Below are positions 16,484 through 25,325 of a DNA stretch of 64,000 nucleotides, piece after piece (the stretch's first letter is position 1; each line of letters starts with the position of its first letter). The stretch is from a virus. The stretch spans positions 62,001 through 126,000 of IMG/VR virus record IMGVR_UViG_3300010334_000023; one strand, given 5' to 3'. The position numbers and the translations under genes are program-made. Under the pieces are notes generated by a model, which did no database searches, was not told the origin of the DNA, and was given only the letters and a program-made list of their open reading frames with translations.

Positions 16484-17302
16484 TTAACCCTTCCTCAAGA
16501 ATTCTGGTTTGTTTGGAGCTTTTGGTGCTCCCATGTTTACTCGCTTGCCATCTCTGTCCTTGTAGAACCTGTACTCTATTTCAGCACCATCATCAAAATT
16601 GCCTTCGGGTCCAAGACCACTGCGAGGCGTTGGGTCAGCTGGATCTTTGCTCGATGGCTTGTATACTGGTTTTGGGGTGTCGTACCTGGCATTGAAATCT
16701 GCCATGTCCTGTACAGGCTCATGAGGAGCTACCTTGTTCATCTCAAGCCAGGTAAAGAGCGGTTGGCTTGAATCAACTTCATCGCTTGGACGTGTTGCTT
16801 TTATACCAGCCAAGTAATCCAAAAAGCGCTTGTTATATGCATCGCCAAAGATATCAGTGACCACTGGCTGTTCAATGTCTTGGTAAAAACGATCTGTGCT
16901 TAGGCGTCCCATGGATGATAATCCATCCTTGGTAGCAAGCTCATGGAAACCCATGTCTGTCATGTATCTGTCTGAGTTCATCTCGACCGGTTCCATGGCA
17001 GTTCTCACCACTATGTTCTTCTCTGGTATGTTCATCACACCGCGGATTCCTTCCATGGTGATGTAGCTGCTCAGAGGCATTGTCGTAACGAAATTGATCT
17101 GATACACCGTTTGGTTTGCCTGATCAATGAAATCCATCTTGTCTCCCTTGAGCAAGACTGGTACAGTCATCTCAACCAGACCAAACTGCGTGAGATAACG
17201 CTCAACAGCATCTAACTGCTCATCGCTTGGTTCCACAGCAAGCTTGATCACGAATCCATACTCTCGTGTGCTTTCTGCGAGATACTCTCTGAATGACTTC
17301 AT
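16484..17302 (-). CDS. Phage protein of unknown function in the terminase operon
   Basis: 272 aa from ATG 17302 (MKSFREYLAES). The N-terminal half looks like a compact alpha/beta domain (EYGFVIKLAVEPSDEQLD, VEMTVPVLLKGDKMDF), with a Pro-rich, polar C-terminal half that ends in KPEFLRKG. MKSFREYLxE-type starts are frequent among virion-associated proteins of aquatic T4-like phages, but I cannot name the family. GGAG lies about 12 nt upstream and a late element lies at 17329-17335. It overlaps neither neighbour and precedes the Cys/His repeat gene by 3 nt. Confidence 0.6.
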   Translation of the reverse strand: MKSFREYLAESTREYGFVIKLAVEPSDEQLDAVERYLTQFGLVEMTVPVLLKGDKMDFIDQANQTVYQINFVTTMPLSSYITMEGIRGVMNIPEKNIVVRTAMEPVEMNSDRYMTDMGFHELATKDGLSSMGRLSTDRFYQDIEQPVVTDIFGDAYNKRFLDYLAGIKATRPSDEVDSSQPLFTWLEMNKVAPHEPVQDMADFNARYDTPKPVYKPSSKDPADPTPRSGLGPEGNFDDGAEIEYRFYKDRDGKRVNMGAPKAPNKPEFLRKG

Positions 17303-17327
17303 GGCAATAGATGCTCCAATGTACCTG

Positions 17328-17810
17328 TTATTTAGCGTCGCTTTCAATTTCACCTAGCTGTTTGAGCAGCTCATTTCGGTCCATCATTGTAGCTTTGACA
17401 TCCAACGGATCATCGTCAGGTGATTTAGTTGTGCGGTCAAGCTTGAGCTTGTCTAGCTTCAGCTTCAGCATCTTCAGCTTCTTGTCCACCTTAGAGTTCC
17501 TAGCATCTACTGCTATCTTTAGCATCTGGCTGCTGCTACTGAATATCTCTCCAGCATGACGAATTTCAACATTCATACCGAGATCCTGTAGATCTTGATG
17601 TGCTTTGATAGCCATGTTAGCCAGTTCATCCATCTCACGATCATGGAGATCCTGTCCTCTTGCTGTGCTAAGCTGACGATCAATGTCATCAGCCATGGCC
17701 AATGCTGCTGCGATGTCCTCTTCGTTAGGCTGCGCCGGTATCTCTGCATCGGAACCTTCAACAGGTTCTAGCTCAAATGCATCTTCCAGTGTCTTGAATC
17801 TGTTGGCCAT
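17328..17810 (-). CDS. 16: gp16 terminase small subunit
   Basis: 160 aa with the small-terminase pattern of T4-likes: an acidic N-terminal region, a central coiled coil (MDELANMAIKAHQDLQDLGM, then EIRHAGEIFSSSSQMLKIAV) and a very Lys/Leu-rich helix (KKLKMLKLKLDKLKLDR, about residues 118-134). gp16 forms a ring that stimulates gp17 ATPase and helps choose the DNA to be packaged. Start ATG 17810 overlaps the stop of the head-completion gene as TGATG, showing translational coupling. Position two genes before 17 rather than adjacent is a departure from T4. Confidence 0.8.
   Translation of the reverse strand: MANRFKTLEDAFELEPVEGSDAEIPAQPNEEDIAAALAMADDIDRQLSTARGQDLHDREMDELANMAIKAHQDLQDLGMNVEIRHAGEIFSSSSQMLKIAVDARNSKVDKKLKMLKLKLDKLKLDRTTKSPDDDPLDVKATMMDRNELLKQLGEIESDAK
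17329..17335 (-). promoter_or_regulatory. Late promoter (CTAAATA) at the end of gene 16
   Basis: Minus-strand CTAAATA, 26 nt before ATG 17302 and overlapping the last codons of gene 16. Confidence 0.4.
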
Positions 17811-18262
17811 CAACGGGTCCTCTTGGTCTTGGTTTTGGGCTTAGTGATATATATGTCACTTTCAGTAAGGATCCTGAAGGTCATTCCGTTCTTCTTACAA
17901 TAGGTCATTGCCGCTGCCCATTTAGCTGTGTTGAGTATGAGGCTTACCTTGTCTCGCTTGCTCTTGGCATTCTCAACCATGGCTTCCTTGGCAGGTTTGA
18001 CTTCTACTATCTCTGCTCGCCTCTTGCCATTCTTGTCTTGGTATAGTATCATGAAATCTGGCACATATTGGCTGGGTTTGCCGGTTAGAGGATTTGTATA
18101 GGGTATGCGTATGCTCTCACTGGCCCACTGTATCACACTGGGGTGGCTGTCAAGAAAGTTCATCACAGTCAGTTCCCAGCTGCTACGGAACGTGACTTCC
18201 TGCTTGCCTATCAGCTTTGCTGGATTCTTCGGTATGAATCGCCCTTGGCTGTACTTAGACAT
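17810..18262 (-). CDS. 4: gp4-like head completion protein (nuclease fold)
   Basis: 150 aa. N-terminal SKYSQGRFIPKNPAKL and RSSWELTVMNFLDSHPSV are typical of the T4 gp4 (50/65) head-completion family. The PD-(D/E)XK-type residues Glu30, Asp69 (VPDF) and Glu87-x-Lys89 (VEVKP) are in place, as in TnsA-like nucleases. In T4, loss of gp4 gives heads that cannot join tails, and it may trim DNA at the filled head. The C terminus is strongly basic (KPKTKTKRTR). The start at 18262 overlaps the end of the radical-SAM gene by 8 nt. Confidence 0.85.
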   Translation of the reverse strand: MSKYSQGRFIPKNPAKLIGKQEVTFRSSWELTVMNFLDSHPSVIQWASESIRIPYTNPLTGKPSQYVPDFMILYQDKNGKRRAEIVEVKPAKEAMVENAKSKRDKVSLILNTAKWAAAMTYCKKNGMTFRILTESDIYITKPKTKTKRTR

Positions 18263-19424
18263 TGCTATAACCTTCTAGACATGCAGATAATTCTGGATTG
18301 ATCATTTTCAAAGATGTCCTTCTCAGGGAATCCAACCTATCATTGTATTCGCTGAACATGCTGAGCCACACCGGAAGCGGTATGGTAGCTGGCATGCTTA
18401 GATGATTAGTTATAGCCGATATCACAGACTTGTGACGCGGGTAGTCAGCAGATCTACGTGTATATGAATCTATCAGTGCTTGTTTATAGACAGTGGGTAG
18501 ATTGCGTGCGTCTAACATGGGCGGATGCTTACACAGTATCACAGAAAGCTTGCTGATGTGAGGGTTGAGTTCGCTATCTACCCAGTCTAAGAGGTCTAAC
18601 ATAGCATGTGCGTTATACAAGCTGAAGACTGAGGTTATTTTTGCCTTCACGCGAGCATTTTTCGCACAAATATCTCGTAGATTCTTGGTCACAGCCGAAA
18701 CCCTATCCCAGGTACTGTCGGATCTTATGTAATCATTCAGCTGACCAAACGCGTCTATGCTACAGTCTATCTTAACTTCGCGCAGCACAGAGAAGTATGA
18801 CTGCATCTCCTCGTTCAGGTCATGAGTCATGTTGCTGCTCATGTGCAGCTGTAAGCGAGAAATATTTCCGTGATTAGCAACTTGAATCAATGCTTCTATT
18901 ATGCGTGCTTGATGCATCATTGGTTCACCACCGAGGAACTGTAGTCTCTCTGTGTTCTTAGCAGTTTCTGCAGACAGATACCATCCAGATTCTCGCAAAC
19001 CTACCGATAGCTGTCCAAGGGATATAGCATCTGATAGCCAACTAGTCGAACTGGTTTGATTACATGATCTACATTTGATATTACAGATGTTGTTCAGATT
19101 TACATCCTGGCTCATCAACGTTGGTTCTGCGGAAAAATCCACACCTATGAGATCTGCAAGCTCGAATGACCATGTCCTATGGCTGTAACCCTTGACCTGC
19201 TCATTGAACTCGCAGGTTTTACAATAGCGATGTCCTTGACCCTGCTTGAATTGTTGCCGTAGATTTTCCATGTAATCTGTATGGATGTACCCATCAATAT
19301 CACATTCGGGAACACTATCCGGCCATTTGCAGCAGGGTTTTAACTGGCCATCGGTTTCAATACGACCGTGAAACCAAGGAAAAGCACAGTAAGGTCTGTT
19401 AGCTGTTTGAGATGGCTGCTGCAA
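18255..19424 (-). CDS. Radical SAM enzyme with N-terminal SPASM/twitch-like cluster (copy 1)
   Basis: 389 aa. The CxxxCxxC cluster that binds the SAM-cleaving [4Fe-4S] is CNIKCRSC (Cys114/118/121) with FLGGEP at 163-168. Ahead of it is a Cys-rich region with the CxxPW...G...CC pattern (Cys13, Cys31/32) and CxxC at 68-71, a permuted auxiliary-cluster module. Such proteins modify peptides, sugars or cofactors by radical chemistry; substrate unknown. The only start that keeps Cys13 is TTG 19424, inside the preceding virion gene, without a clear ribosome site. It overlaps gene 4 by 8 nt, so it is embedded in the late operon. Homologous to the three radical-SAM genes at 22.3-27.6 kb. Confidence 0.85.
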   Translation of the reverse strand: MQQPSQTANRPYCAFPWFHGRIETDGQLKPCCKWPDSVPECDIDGYIHTDYMENLRQQFKQGQGHRYCKTCEFNEQVKGYSHRTWSFELADLIGVDFSAEPTLMSQDVNLNNICNIKCRSCNQTSSTSWLSDAISLGQLSVGLRESGWYLSAETAKNTERLQFLGGEPMMHQARIIEALIQVANHGNISRLQLHMSSNMTHDLNEEMQSYFSVLREVKIDCSIDAFGQLNDYIRSDSTWDRVSAVTKNLRDICAKNARVKAKITSVFSLYNAHAMLDLLDWVDSELNPHISKLSVILCKHPPMLDARNLPTVYKQALIDSYTRRSADYPRHKSVISAITNHLSMPATIPLPVWLSMFSEYNDRLDSLRRTSLKMINPELSACLEGYSNV

Positions 19425-19881
19425 TAGTCGGACCCAGGGTTGGATTGTTTGCCCAGCTTGGATAGGGATTGATACCCTGGTATCCCAGCTGGCTAGTAGG
19501 CAGTCTTATGCTGTTGATAGTAGCAAGGAAATCATTCACTAATATGCCTTTTTTGAAGAGGCTACTCACAGGTTGCCCTGTCTGATTAGCATAGTAAACC
19601 GCCATGTTTGCTAGCACGGTGATCAAGCTATCTGGCACGTTAGGACCGCCAAACAGTCCAAGTGCCAATTGATACGCAGTGGAACCCATGTTGGTCACAT
19701 AGCGAGCAGGGCTTTGGCTCAACCCGTAGTTGGTAAAATCGCTACCTGATTGAGCTATTGGATTGCCTTGACCGTCAGCCCATTGGAACTGGCCGCCTTG
19801 GTTACTGACCTGTAGCTGACCGCTCTGAAGTGCTAGCTGCTTGCGTATATTGCTCTGTATTATATCTCTGTTTCCAGACAT
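19399..19881 (-). CDS. Probable virion structural protein
   Basis: 160 aa, Q/N/G-rich N-terminal half (LALQSGQLQVSNQGGQFQWA) and a more helical C-terminal half. No enzyme motif. Start ATG 19881 has GGAGCGGG upstream and lies 9 nt after the preceding tail gene, so it is in the same late transcript. Context (between a tube-like protein and the gp4/gp16 genes) suggests a tail or neck component. It overlaps the radical-SAM gene by 26 nt. Confidence 0.6.
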   Translation of the reverse strand: MSGNRDIIQSNIRKQLALQSGQLQVSNQGGQFQWADGQGNPIAQSGSDFTNYGLSQSPARYVTNMGSTAYQLALGLFGGPNVPDSLITVLANMAVYYANQTGQPVSSLFKKGILVNDFLATINSIRLPTSQLGYQGINPYPSWANNPTLGPTIAAAISNS

Positions 19882-19889
19882 ACCCGCTC

Positions 19890-21611
19890 CTATTCTAGAT
19901 CATAAGGATAAACCACAGGAGGTGGTTCATTATCACTGATATCACCACCAAAAACCAATGCGTCAGTTAGCGCAAGGAAAAGCTCTGTGGTATTGTTGCT
20001 GTTAGCAGCGCTGGAATATAGATCAGGTCCAAATTCAGGCGGAGGTGCAGGCTGATACGGAGCTTCATCGTATCCAATGTATACCCCTTGATCATCATAG
20101 ATTGGATTGCCAACTGCGATGCTAAATCCAACCCCGTCAACGTTTACGTCTAAACTCAAACTAGATTCGCCTCGCTGAACCCTGCGCCTTGCTTCTACCA
20201 GCGTCTCATACTGAGTAAAGAAGATTTGCCCAGAATCGCTACCATAAGAGTTTATCCTATTGCGCCTACCACTATGTAGATGTGGTCGTCTTCCGCCCGG
20301 AGTGTATACGTAAGCAGCATGATCAAAGGCCCAATCTGGTGCTGCGGGACTCACTGAGAAAGGTGTTACTACTATGTTGTAATATTGATTCCCACCATAT
20401 ATACCAGGGGCAGGGCTAGGGAATAGGGCGGCACCAAAATCAAAGCTACCAAAGCTACCTAGCAAGGTATAGCTGCCGCTGATGCTAACAGGTTGGAATA
20501 TATCTGTTGAGATAATATCCACAAAGGTTGGGATGTCTGGTAGCTGGCCCCGAGGTAGGCCAGCTATACCAACGTTCTGTACCGGTGGAAGATCGCTGCC
20601 TTGGCTACCAGTTATGGAATTGTACACGATATCACCGCTCAGAGAGGTAGCGTATGTGGTCTGCCCAGCAGGTATTAGCACTGTGGTTTCGGCTTTTGGA
20701 TAGTTACCAGCTGGTATGTTGTTGGTCCGTATGCTGCCGACTAGCGCCTGATAGCTAGTCCCATTCATGCCAAAATCGCTGTGTATACCACCCGCAGGCG
20801 CAGTGATGAAGGATTGCCTCTCATTATTGAGATATTGTGATTTTATCTCTCCTATGAGATCTGGTCTGGTTACCTCGCCTATTGGCGGCGGTTCACCAGT
20901 TGGTTCCAGATATGGCGACGAATCAAAACCAAACTGTGTAGCTAAAGCAGGCGTTATGTTACCAAGACTGTACTGAAGAGTCTCATAGCTCAATGTCATC
21001 CTAATCTCTTCTAATCCGCTATCTGTGCTGTCGTGTGCTCCAAAATCTATAGCCGTGATCTTGGGATTTAGATAGCTAGTCAGCGCATATTGTTTGTTAT
21101 AGAGAGAATAGACATCGATGCTGGTGAAGAAATTGATCTGATCAACAAGCGGTCGCAATCCCCAACCAGTGCTGTCATCAAAGGTTGGATCAGTGGGGTT
21201 AGTACCCATGGTTGTCTGTGATTTGAGCCTTGGATCCCCAAAGTAATAGCTGAAGTATTCTACCCACAGCTGCAGTGGTCGATTGTCAACCGTGTCATAC
21301 ATGACGACGTTGACTGGCTTATATTCAGTCTTGGTATAAGCATATCTCTTGCGATTGTACTGATTGAGCTCTCTGGTCTGGAGATCAACGTTGGGCTTGT
21401 CAATGGTCTTGATCTTGAAGCTCACACCATTTTCCCAGCTGCCTATGTTCTTGAGTTCTTGGAACATAGCCAATGCCTGTGTGTTTACCCGGAATGTGGC
21501 ATAGTACATGTACTTGACACGAGGTATCCGGTACATGGGGTTGCCACCGGTACCAAGGGTACCATAGAATGTTGAGGCGTAATTGGTGTTTTGTAAGGTT
21601 TTGATTGCCAT
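19890..21611 (-). CDS. Large tail-tube-related structural protein
   Basis: 573 aa. The N-terminal 220 residues resemble the tail-tube/tube-initiator fold of T4-likes: MYYATFRVNTQALAMF, KPVNVVMYDTVDNRPLQLW, and LNPKITAIDFGAHDSTDSGL followed by EEIRMTLSYETLQYS. The rest is Pro/Gly/Tyr-rich and probably a surface extension. It lies directly downstream of gene 19, so a baseplate-proximal tube protein (gp54/gp48-like) or a decorated tube variant is likely. Start ATG 21611 lies only 4 nt from the late element at 21616-21622 and has no Shine-Dalgarno, so the mRNA may be leaderless. Confidence 0.6.
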   Translation of the reverse strand: MAIKTLQNTNYASTFYGTLGTGGNPMYRIPRVKYMYYATFRVNTQALAMFQELKNIGSWENGVSFKIKTIDKPNVDLQTRELNQYNRKRYAYTKTEYKPVNVVMYDTVDNRPLQLWVEYFSYYFGDPRLKSQTTMGTNPTDPTFDDSTGWGLRPLVDQINFFTSIDVYSLYNKQYALTSYLNPKITAIDFGAHDSTDSGLEEIRMTLSYETLQYSLGNITPALATQFGFDSSPYLEPTGEPPPIGEVTRPDLIGEIKSQYLNNERQSFITAPAGGIHSDFGMNGTSYQALVGSIRTNNIPAGNYPKAETTVLIPAGQTTYATSLSGDIVYNSITGSQGSDLPPVQNVGIAGLPRGQLPDIPTFVDIISTDIFQPVSISGSYTLLGSFGSFDFGAALFPSPAPGIYGGNQYYNIVVTPFSVSPAAPDWAFDHAAYVYTPGGRRPHLHSGRRNRINSYGSDSGQIFFTQYETLVEARRRVQRGESSLSLDVNVDGVGFSIAVGNPIYDDQGVYIGYDEAPYQPAPPPEFGPDLYSSAANSNNTTELFLALTDALVFGGDISDNEPPPVVYPYDLE

Positions 21612-21615
21612 CAAG

Positions 21616-21622
21616 TATTTAT
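21616..21622 (-). promoter_or_regulatory. Late promoter (ATAAATA), 4 nt from the start codon
   Basis: Minus-strand ATAAATA just downstream of the gene 19 terminator; only 4 nt separate it from ATG 21611. Confidence 0.6.
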
Positions 21623-21628
21623 GGTCAA

Positions 21629-21655
21629 GAAAAACCGCCGGTTTGTGCCGGCGGT
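21629..21655 (-). terminator. Rho-independent terminator of gene 19
   Basis: Stem ACCGCCGG/CCGGCGGT with loop CACAAA on the minus strand, followed by TTTTTC. It ends the tail-tube transcript directly before the next late promoter. Confidence 0.85.
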
Positions 21656-21680
21656 CTTGATAATGAAAAGGTAGGGGTTA

Positions 21681-22277
21681 TTAACCTGCTTGTGGACCGC
21701 TACCGCTAGCACGTACACGGCTTGGCATGATGTCTTGATCCTGCGTTGCGTTATCGTAGCGCACAGTCAGCGTGATCATCATCGATTCGCTGTTGCTATA
21801 GTCAAAGCTGTCATAGGCCACAGTCTCGAGATAGCAGCCTTCGAGATACCAGTTCTCGAGAACCCCACTGTCTGATCCATCTAAAGTTTCAATCTGAGTA
21901 GCAAACTTGTAGTTGATACCAGCAAGGAATGAAGTCTGTGTAAAGTGGTTCATCTGCTTCTGCAGCTGATACGATGTCAGGTAGCTTACGCTGTTTGTAA
22001 CATCATCGCGTACAGTGATTTCAATGCTCTGCCATTCTGGTTTCTGAGCCACATACATCACGTTGTTGTAGCTGTGGATCGGTGTGCTGTTGTGTTGGAT
22101 GCTGGGGCGTCCGCAGGTTGCTACCTGTGTGGTTAACGCGATAGCTGCATTCGGTGGTCCAAAACCCTGCATGCTCACCCTGAAGCGATATTTCAGCTTC
22201 GGCATGAGGATGCCACGCCCTGTGGTTCCTAATTGGGTCGGTACACCAAAACTCTGCAAGGTTGGGGTAAAGGCCAT
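21681..22277 (-). CDS. 19: gp19 tail tube protein
   Basis: 198 aa with the gp19 pattern: MPKLKYRFRVSMQGFG near residues 25-40, a central strand-rich region (YVAQKPEWQSIEITVRDDV), and a C-terminal strand set containing ENWYLEGCYLETVAYDSFDY then MMITLTVRYD. It polymerises into the inner tube through which DNA passes. Start ATG 22277 has AGGAG 8 nt upstream and a late element at 22302-22308. It ends with its own terminator, suggesting high, independent expression, as expected for a major virion protein. Confidence 0.88.
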   Translation of the reverse strand: MAFTPTLQSFGVPTQLGTTGRGILMPKLKYRFRVSMQGFGPPNAAIALTTQVATCGRPSIQHNSTPIHSYNNVMYVAQKPEWQSIEITVRDDVTNSVSYLTSYQLQKQMNHFTQTSFLAGINYKFATQIETLDGSDSGVLENWYLEGCYLETVAYDSFDYSNSESMMITLTVRYDNATQDQDIMPSRVRASGSGPQAG

Positions 22278-22301
22278 GTGTGATTCTCCTATGTCGCAGA
22301 G

Positions 22302-22308
22302 TATTTAT
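22302..22308 (-). promoter_or_regulatory. Late promoter of gene 19 (ATAAATA)
   Basis: Minus-strand ATAAATA 24 nt before ATG 22277, with AGGAG in between. Confidence 0.7.
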
Positions 22309-22334
22309 ACCAGACGTGTGTCCGATATCAGCTG

Positions 22335-23462
22335 TCAGATCAGCTTGCGGCTCTTTGGTATCTTGCTGTCTGCGCTGCTCACACAGGCGCTGCTAATGCA
22401 GGGCATTGGACCATCAAATAGCTTGAATCCGGTCTCAATGTAACCAAGTGGTTTATCGGCGCAACTATAGCTGCGCTTTATAGCTCCATCAGGCTCGCGT
22501 ATGATGATACTACGAAACCCACTTTCGCAATCCCAGCCATTGAATTGATTGAAATTGAAAGCATTGAATCGTTCAGCCTGGTCCATGTACCATTTCTTGC
22601 CAGTATCGTCTTCAAATTCTACCTGCATGATCTGCGGTACTGATGCGTCATCGCCGTTTGACACACTCATCTTTGCCATGCTGATCTTGGGCTTTGGCCG
22701 CTCTACCTTGGATTTAACCGTGGTAAAATCGCGCTGCGGCATGCCGTTGTGCAGTGTAGCAAGCTGATCCTTGGTATATCCTTCTACTACCTTGCTGGCA
22801 GTTGGATCGCTCTGTGGTTTTAGTGTTACGTTGATACCGCGACCCAGGAAGTATTCTGCTTCAGCATAGAGAGTATCAAACCATTCTGGCACCATGACGG
22901 TGTTCACGGTTACCTGTATGTCGTTCTCCTGCAGGAAAACCAGTTTGTCAGCAAACTTCTCTGTGTGACCTTTGAGATCACCTTGCTTGATCCCCTGTTC
23001 TCGATGCCAGCTAGCCGTCACGCTCACACGGTGCAGATCTTTGGTAGCATCAACGTATTTCTCGAACCAACGCAGCCCTTGGCTGATATTTGAAGTCATG
23101 TGCACGCTCTGATAGTTGCAGTTAGCAGTATCTTGGCTATAGTGCTCTAGCAGTCTTAGATAATCAGGATATACAGTCGGTTCGCCTCCGCTGAAACTGA
23201 AATGAAAGCTATTGTAACCTCGTTCTCTGCTCTGTCGCTTGATCTCATCCATGGTCATGAGGTTAAGCTCTATGGGACGATAATCTTTGGTGTTGCTGCG
23301 TGCGTATGGCCAGCAGTAGCTGCAGTTGTAGTTGCAGTATCGACCAATCAACCAGCTCACGCAGAATATATCACGATATAGCAGGGTACGCTGACCAAAT
23401 CTGGTTATCTTGTCGAATGGTATCTTGGTGAAATCATAGGAGCTAACCGCATCATTTGCCAT
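22335..23462 (-). CDS. Radical SAM enzyme with C-terminal SPASM-type cysteines (copy 2)
   Basis: 375 aa. The core CxxxCxxC motif is CNYNCSYC (Cys43/47/50) with FSGGEP at 91-96. The C-terminal 80 residues hold Cys in the order expected for a SPASM auxiliary cluster (near GWDCESG, RSYSCADK and PCISSAC). It has the usual N-to-C order (core first), unlike the other three copies. Members of this group modify peptides (sactionine/quinone-type maturases) or sugars; the substrate here is unknown. Last gene of a five-gene cassette; overlaps the SDR gene by 11 nt, with AGGAG before ATG 23462. Cytoplasmic, late-expressed by context. Confidence 0.9.
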   Translation of the reverse strand: MANDAVSSYDFTKIPFDKITRFGQRTLLYRDIFCVSWLIGRYCNYNCSYCWPYARSNTKDYRPIELNLMTMDEIKRQSRERGYNSFHFSFSGGEPTVYPDYLRLLEHYSQDTANCNYQSVHMTSNISQGLRWFEKYVDATKDLHRVSVTASWHREQGIKQGDLKGHTEKFADKLVFLQENDIQVTVNTVMVPEWFDTLYAEAEYFLGRGINVTLKPQSDPTASKVVEGYTKDQLATLHNGMPQRDFTTVKSKVERPKPKISMAKMSVSNGDDASVPQIMQVEFEDDTGKKWYMDQAERFNAFNFNQFNGWDCESGFRSIIIREPDGAIKRSYSCADKPLGYIETGFKLFDGPMPCISSACVSSADSKIPKSRKLI

Positions 23463-24012
23463 TTACGTTCTCCTGTATGGGATCTATGCTTAGCTCGTTT
23501 ATGTTTAGGTTAGCAGGTTGGTCAACCATCCATTTCACATACTGTGCCGCTTGATCAAGCTCCATGCAGGTCCTCGAAGGATGCTTGTGCTGCACGTTAC
23601 TAAGCGAGCCCACGCTCAGCAATGACACCTTGGGTCCACCTCCCCAGGTGCTCAATAATCCAAGGCTGTTGCAGAAATCTCGCAGTGATTTCTTTTCATG
23701 TTGATAGGTCCAATCGCTGCCTTTTGAAGTGCGATCCGCGGTGCTACCAATGCTAATGATATGCAGCTGATGTTTGTGATCTCGAGCAACTGCGTAGACT
23801 TCTCGGAGCAGCAGCGTCTGTTGAAACTGCCACAACGCACTGTTATTGATGAAAACATCGTATTCCAGTGCCAGCTGTGCTAGATCCCTGCGTCGTTGAT
23901 CTTTATCTAGATCCCAGCCATTTGCTCTACTAACGAAGCTAGCATCTGGCCAAATGCCGTGCATTGACTGTGCTAAACCCTTAGTTGGATTACCAGTAAT
24001 CAATATCTTCAT
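23452..24012 (-). CDS. Short-chain dehydrogenase-like NAD(P)-binding protein
   Basis: 186 aa. It starts MKILITGNPTKGLAQSM, a Rossmann beta-strand and nucleotide-binding turn. VFINNSA (residues 53-59) matches the SDR NNAG region, HIISIGSTAD (84-93) supplies the catalytic-Ser strand and Tyr103-x-x-x-Lys107 is the SDR catalytic pair. It is shorter than classical SDRs (about 250 aa), so substrate-binding elements are reduced. Probably an oxidoreductase or epimerase acting on the product of neighbouring enzymes. Start ATG overlaps the preceding radical-SAM stop (ATGA) with GAGGG upstream: tight coupling inside the cassette. Confidence 0.8.
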   Translation of the reverse strand: MKILITGNPTKGLAQSMHGIWPDASFVSRANGWDLDKDQRRRDLAQLALEYDVFINNSALWQFQQTLLLREVYAVARDHKHQLHIISIGSTADRTSKGSDWTYQHEKKSLRDFCNSLGLLSTWGGGPKVSLLSVGSLSNVQHKHPSRTCMELDQAAQYVKWMVDQPANLNINELSIDPIQENVNGK

Positions 24013-25325
24013 AGGTAACCCTCCATCTCTGGTACCACATCTACTAATTTCTGCGATCTAATAGCATCCATCTTGGCTGTGAATGATACAAAAATATTCC
24101 AATGAGCCTCATGTAGATCCCCACTGGTCATGTATTCGATCACGCTACTGCAGATGTTCTTGCTGCTAGACACCACGTTCTCAGGAAAACCCTGATCCAC
24201 CACCCAATCATGGAAGTCATTGAATCTATTGGTCACTAGGTCTTTGAGATCTTGTGGCAGCACCCTTATGTTGAGATGTTTGGGGTGATGTGCTACATGA
24301 TGCGTCACGATTGGTTTCTTGATGGTGTTATTGAACTTGTTGAGACCGCTCTGTCCAAGCTTCCATCTCATGAAATCTGGCATGTGCAGCACGTTGTAGG
24401 CAGTCACGGTGTAAGCGAACCAGGCCTGGACGTTTTCAGGGGCTTCGTCGACCCTGTATATGTTTCGCAAAACCTTGCTCCAATCTGACGGATATCTTTG
24501 ATATTCCTGCATAGCACCGTATCCATCTATGCTAGCTCCTATCTGTATGGTCTTGAAATGAGTCCACAGATCGAGCACTCTGCTTGGTATGCTGGTCATG
24601 TTGGTGTTATATTCAACTACCATGTTGCCAGCTGCTCCATTCTCTATGCAGCGTTCTAGGAATTCATAGTGTCGCTCTATCAGCAGAGGTTCGCCTCCTG
24701 CCATGTAGACATGCTGCACGTTGCCAGCATTGGCTTCGATCTGCTGCCAGAAACTCTCGCTGTTGTGCCATCCATAGCTGTTGCTTATCCATTTGCCATT
24801 TGAGCGATGCATATGCTCGCGACCGTGCGTGTCGTTGAACCAGTCAACATCATACAGCTTGTTCCAGTCATCATACCAACCAGTGCTGTCCTGAGGTCCG
24901 CACATGCGGCATGCCAAGTTGCAGAGGTTTCCAAATCGTAGATCATAATATACCACAGGCAACGCTTCTGTATCGATGCTGCCATCTTCTGCGGTATGGG
25001 CTAACATTTTAGTACGCTGGTTCTTCCATCTATATGTCTCATATTTCCGACGGCTATCTAAGCCAGCGTCTTCCTCGCTCTTGCACCTGCCACATTCCTC
25101 GCTCCATATGCCCTGCATCATGTTCTTTCGCATGCCTATCAACAAAGCGCTGTTGCGAGCAGAGACCAGTTCGTCAGATGCTGCGTTATAGGGTGTACCA
25201 TCTGGTTTGCGAATCACGCCCTTGTTCTGCGTGATGTTGGCCTGGCAACATACCCTGAGATCGCCGTTGCTCCTCACTGCTTGAAAGTTCCAGGGAATAG
25301 GGCACCACGTGTCTGACTTGCTCAT
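24009..25325 (-). CDS. Radical SAM enzyme with N-terminal SPASM/twitch-like cluster (copy 3)
   Basis: 438 aa. N-terminal WCPIPWN, NGDLRVCC (Cys8, Cys26/27) and ECGRC (Cys78/81) form the permuted auxiliary-cluster module. The core CNLACRMC (Cys135/139/142) and MAGGEPLL follow, at exactly the same residue numbers as in copy 4. The C-terminal third is helical. It is a paralogue of copy 4 and more distantly of copy 1. Start overlaps the PLP-enzyme stop by ATGA, and its own stop overlaps the SDR start by ATGA. Substrate unknown; two such paralogues side by side suggest two related steps or a heterodimer. Confidence 0.9.
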   Translation of the reverse strand: MSKSDTWCPIPWNFQAVRSNGDLRVCCQANITQNKGVIRKPDGTPYNAASDELVSARNSALLIGMRKNMMQGIWSEECGRCKSEEDAGLDSRRKYETYRWKNQRTKMLAHTAEDGSIDTEALPVVYYDLRFGNLCNLACRMCGPQDSTGWYDDWNKLYDVDWFNDTHGREHMHRSNGKWISNSYGWHNSESFWQQIEANAGNVQHVYMAGGEPLLIERHYEFLERCIENGAAGNMVVEYNTNMTSIPSRVLDLWTHFKTIQIGASIDGYGAMQEYQRYPSDWSKVLRNIYRVDEAPENVQAWFAYTVTAYNVLHMPDFMRWKLGQSGLNKFNNTIKKPIVTHHVAHHPKHLNIRVLPQDLKDLVTNRFNDFHDWVVDQGFPENVVSSSKNICSSVIEYMTSGDLHEAHWNIFVSFTAKMDAIRSQKLVDVVPEMEGYL

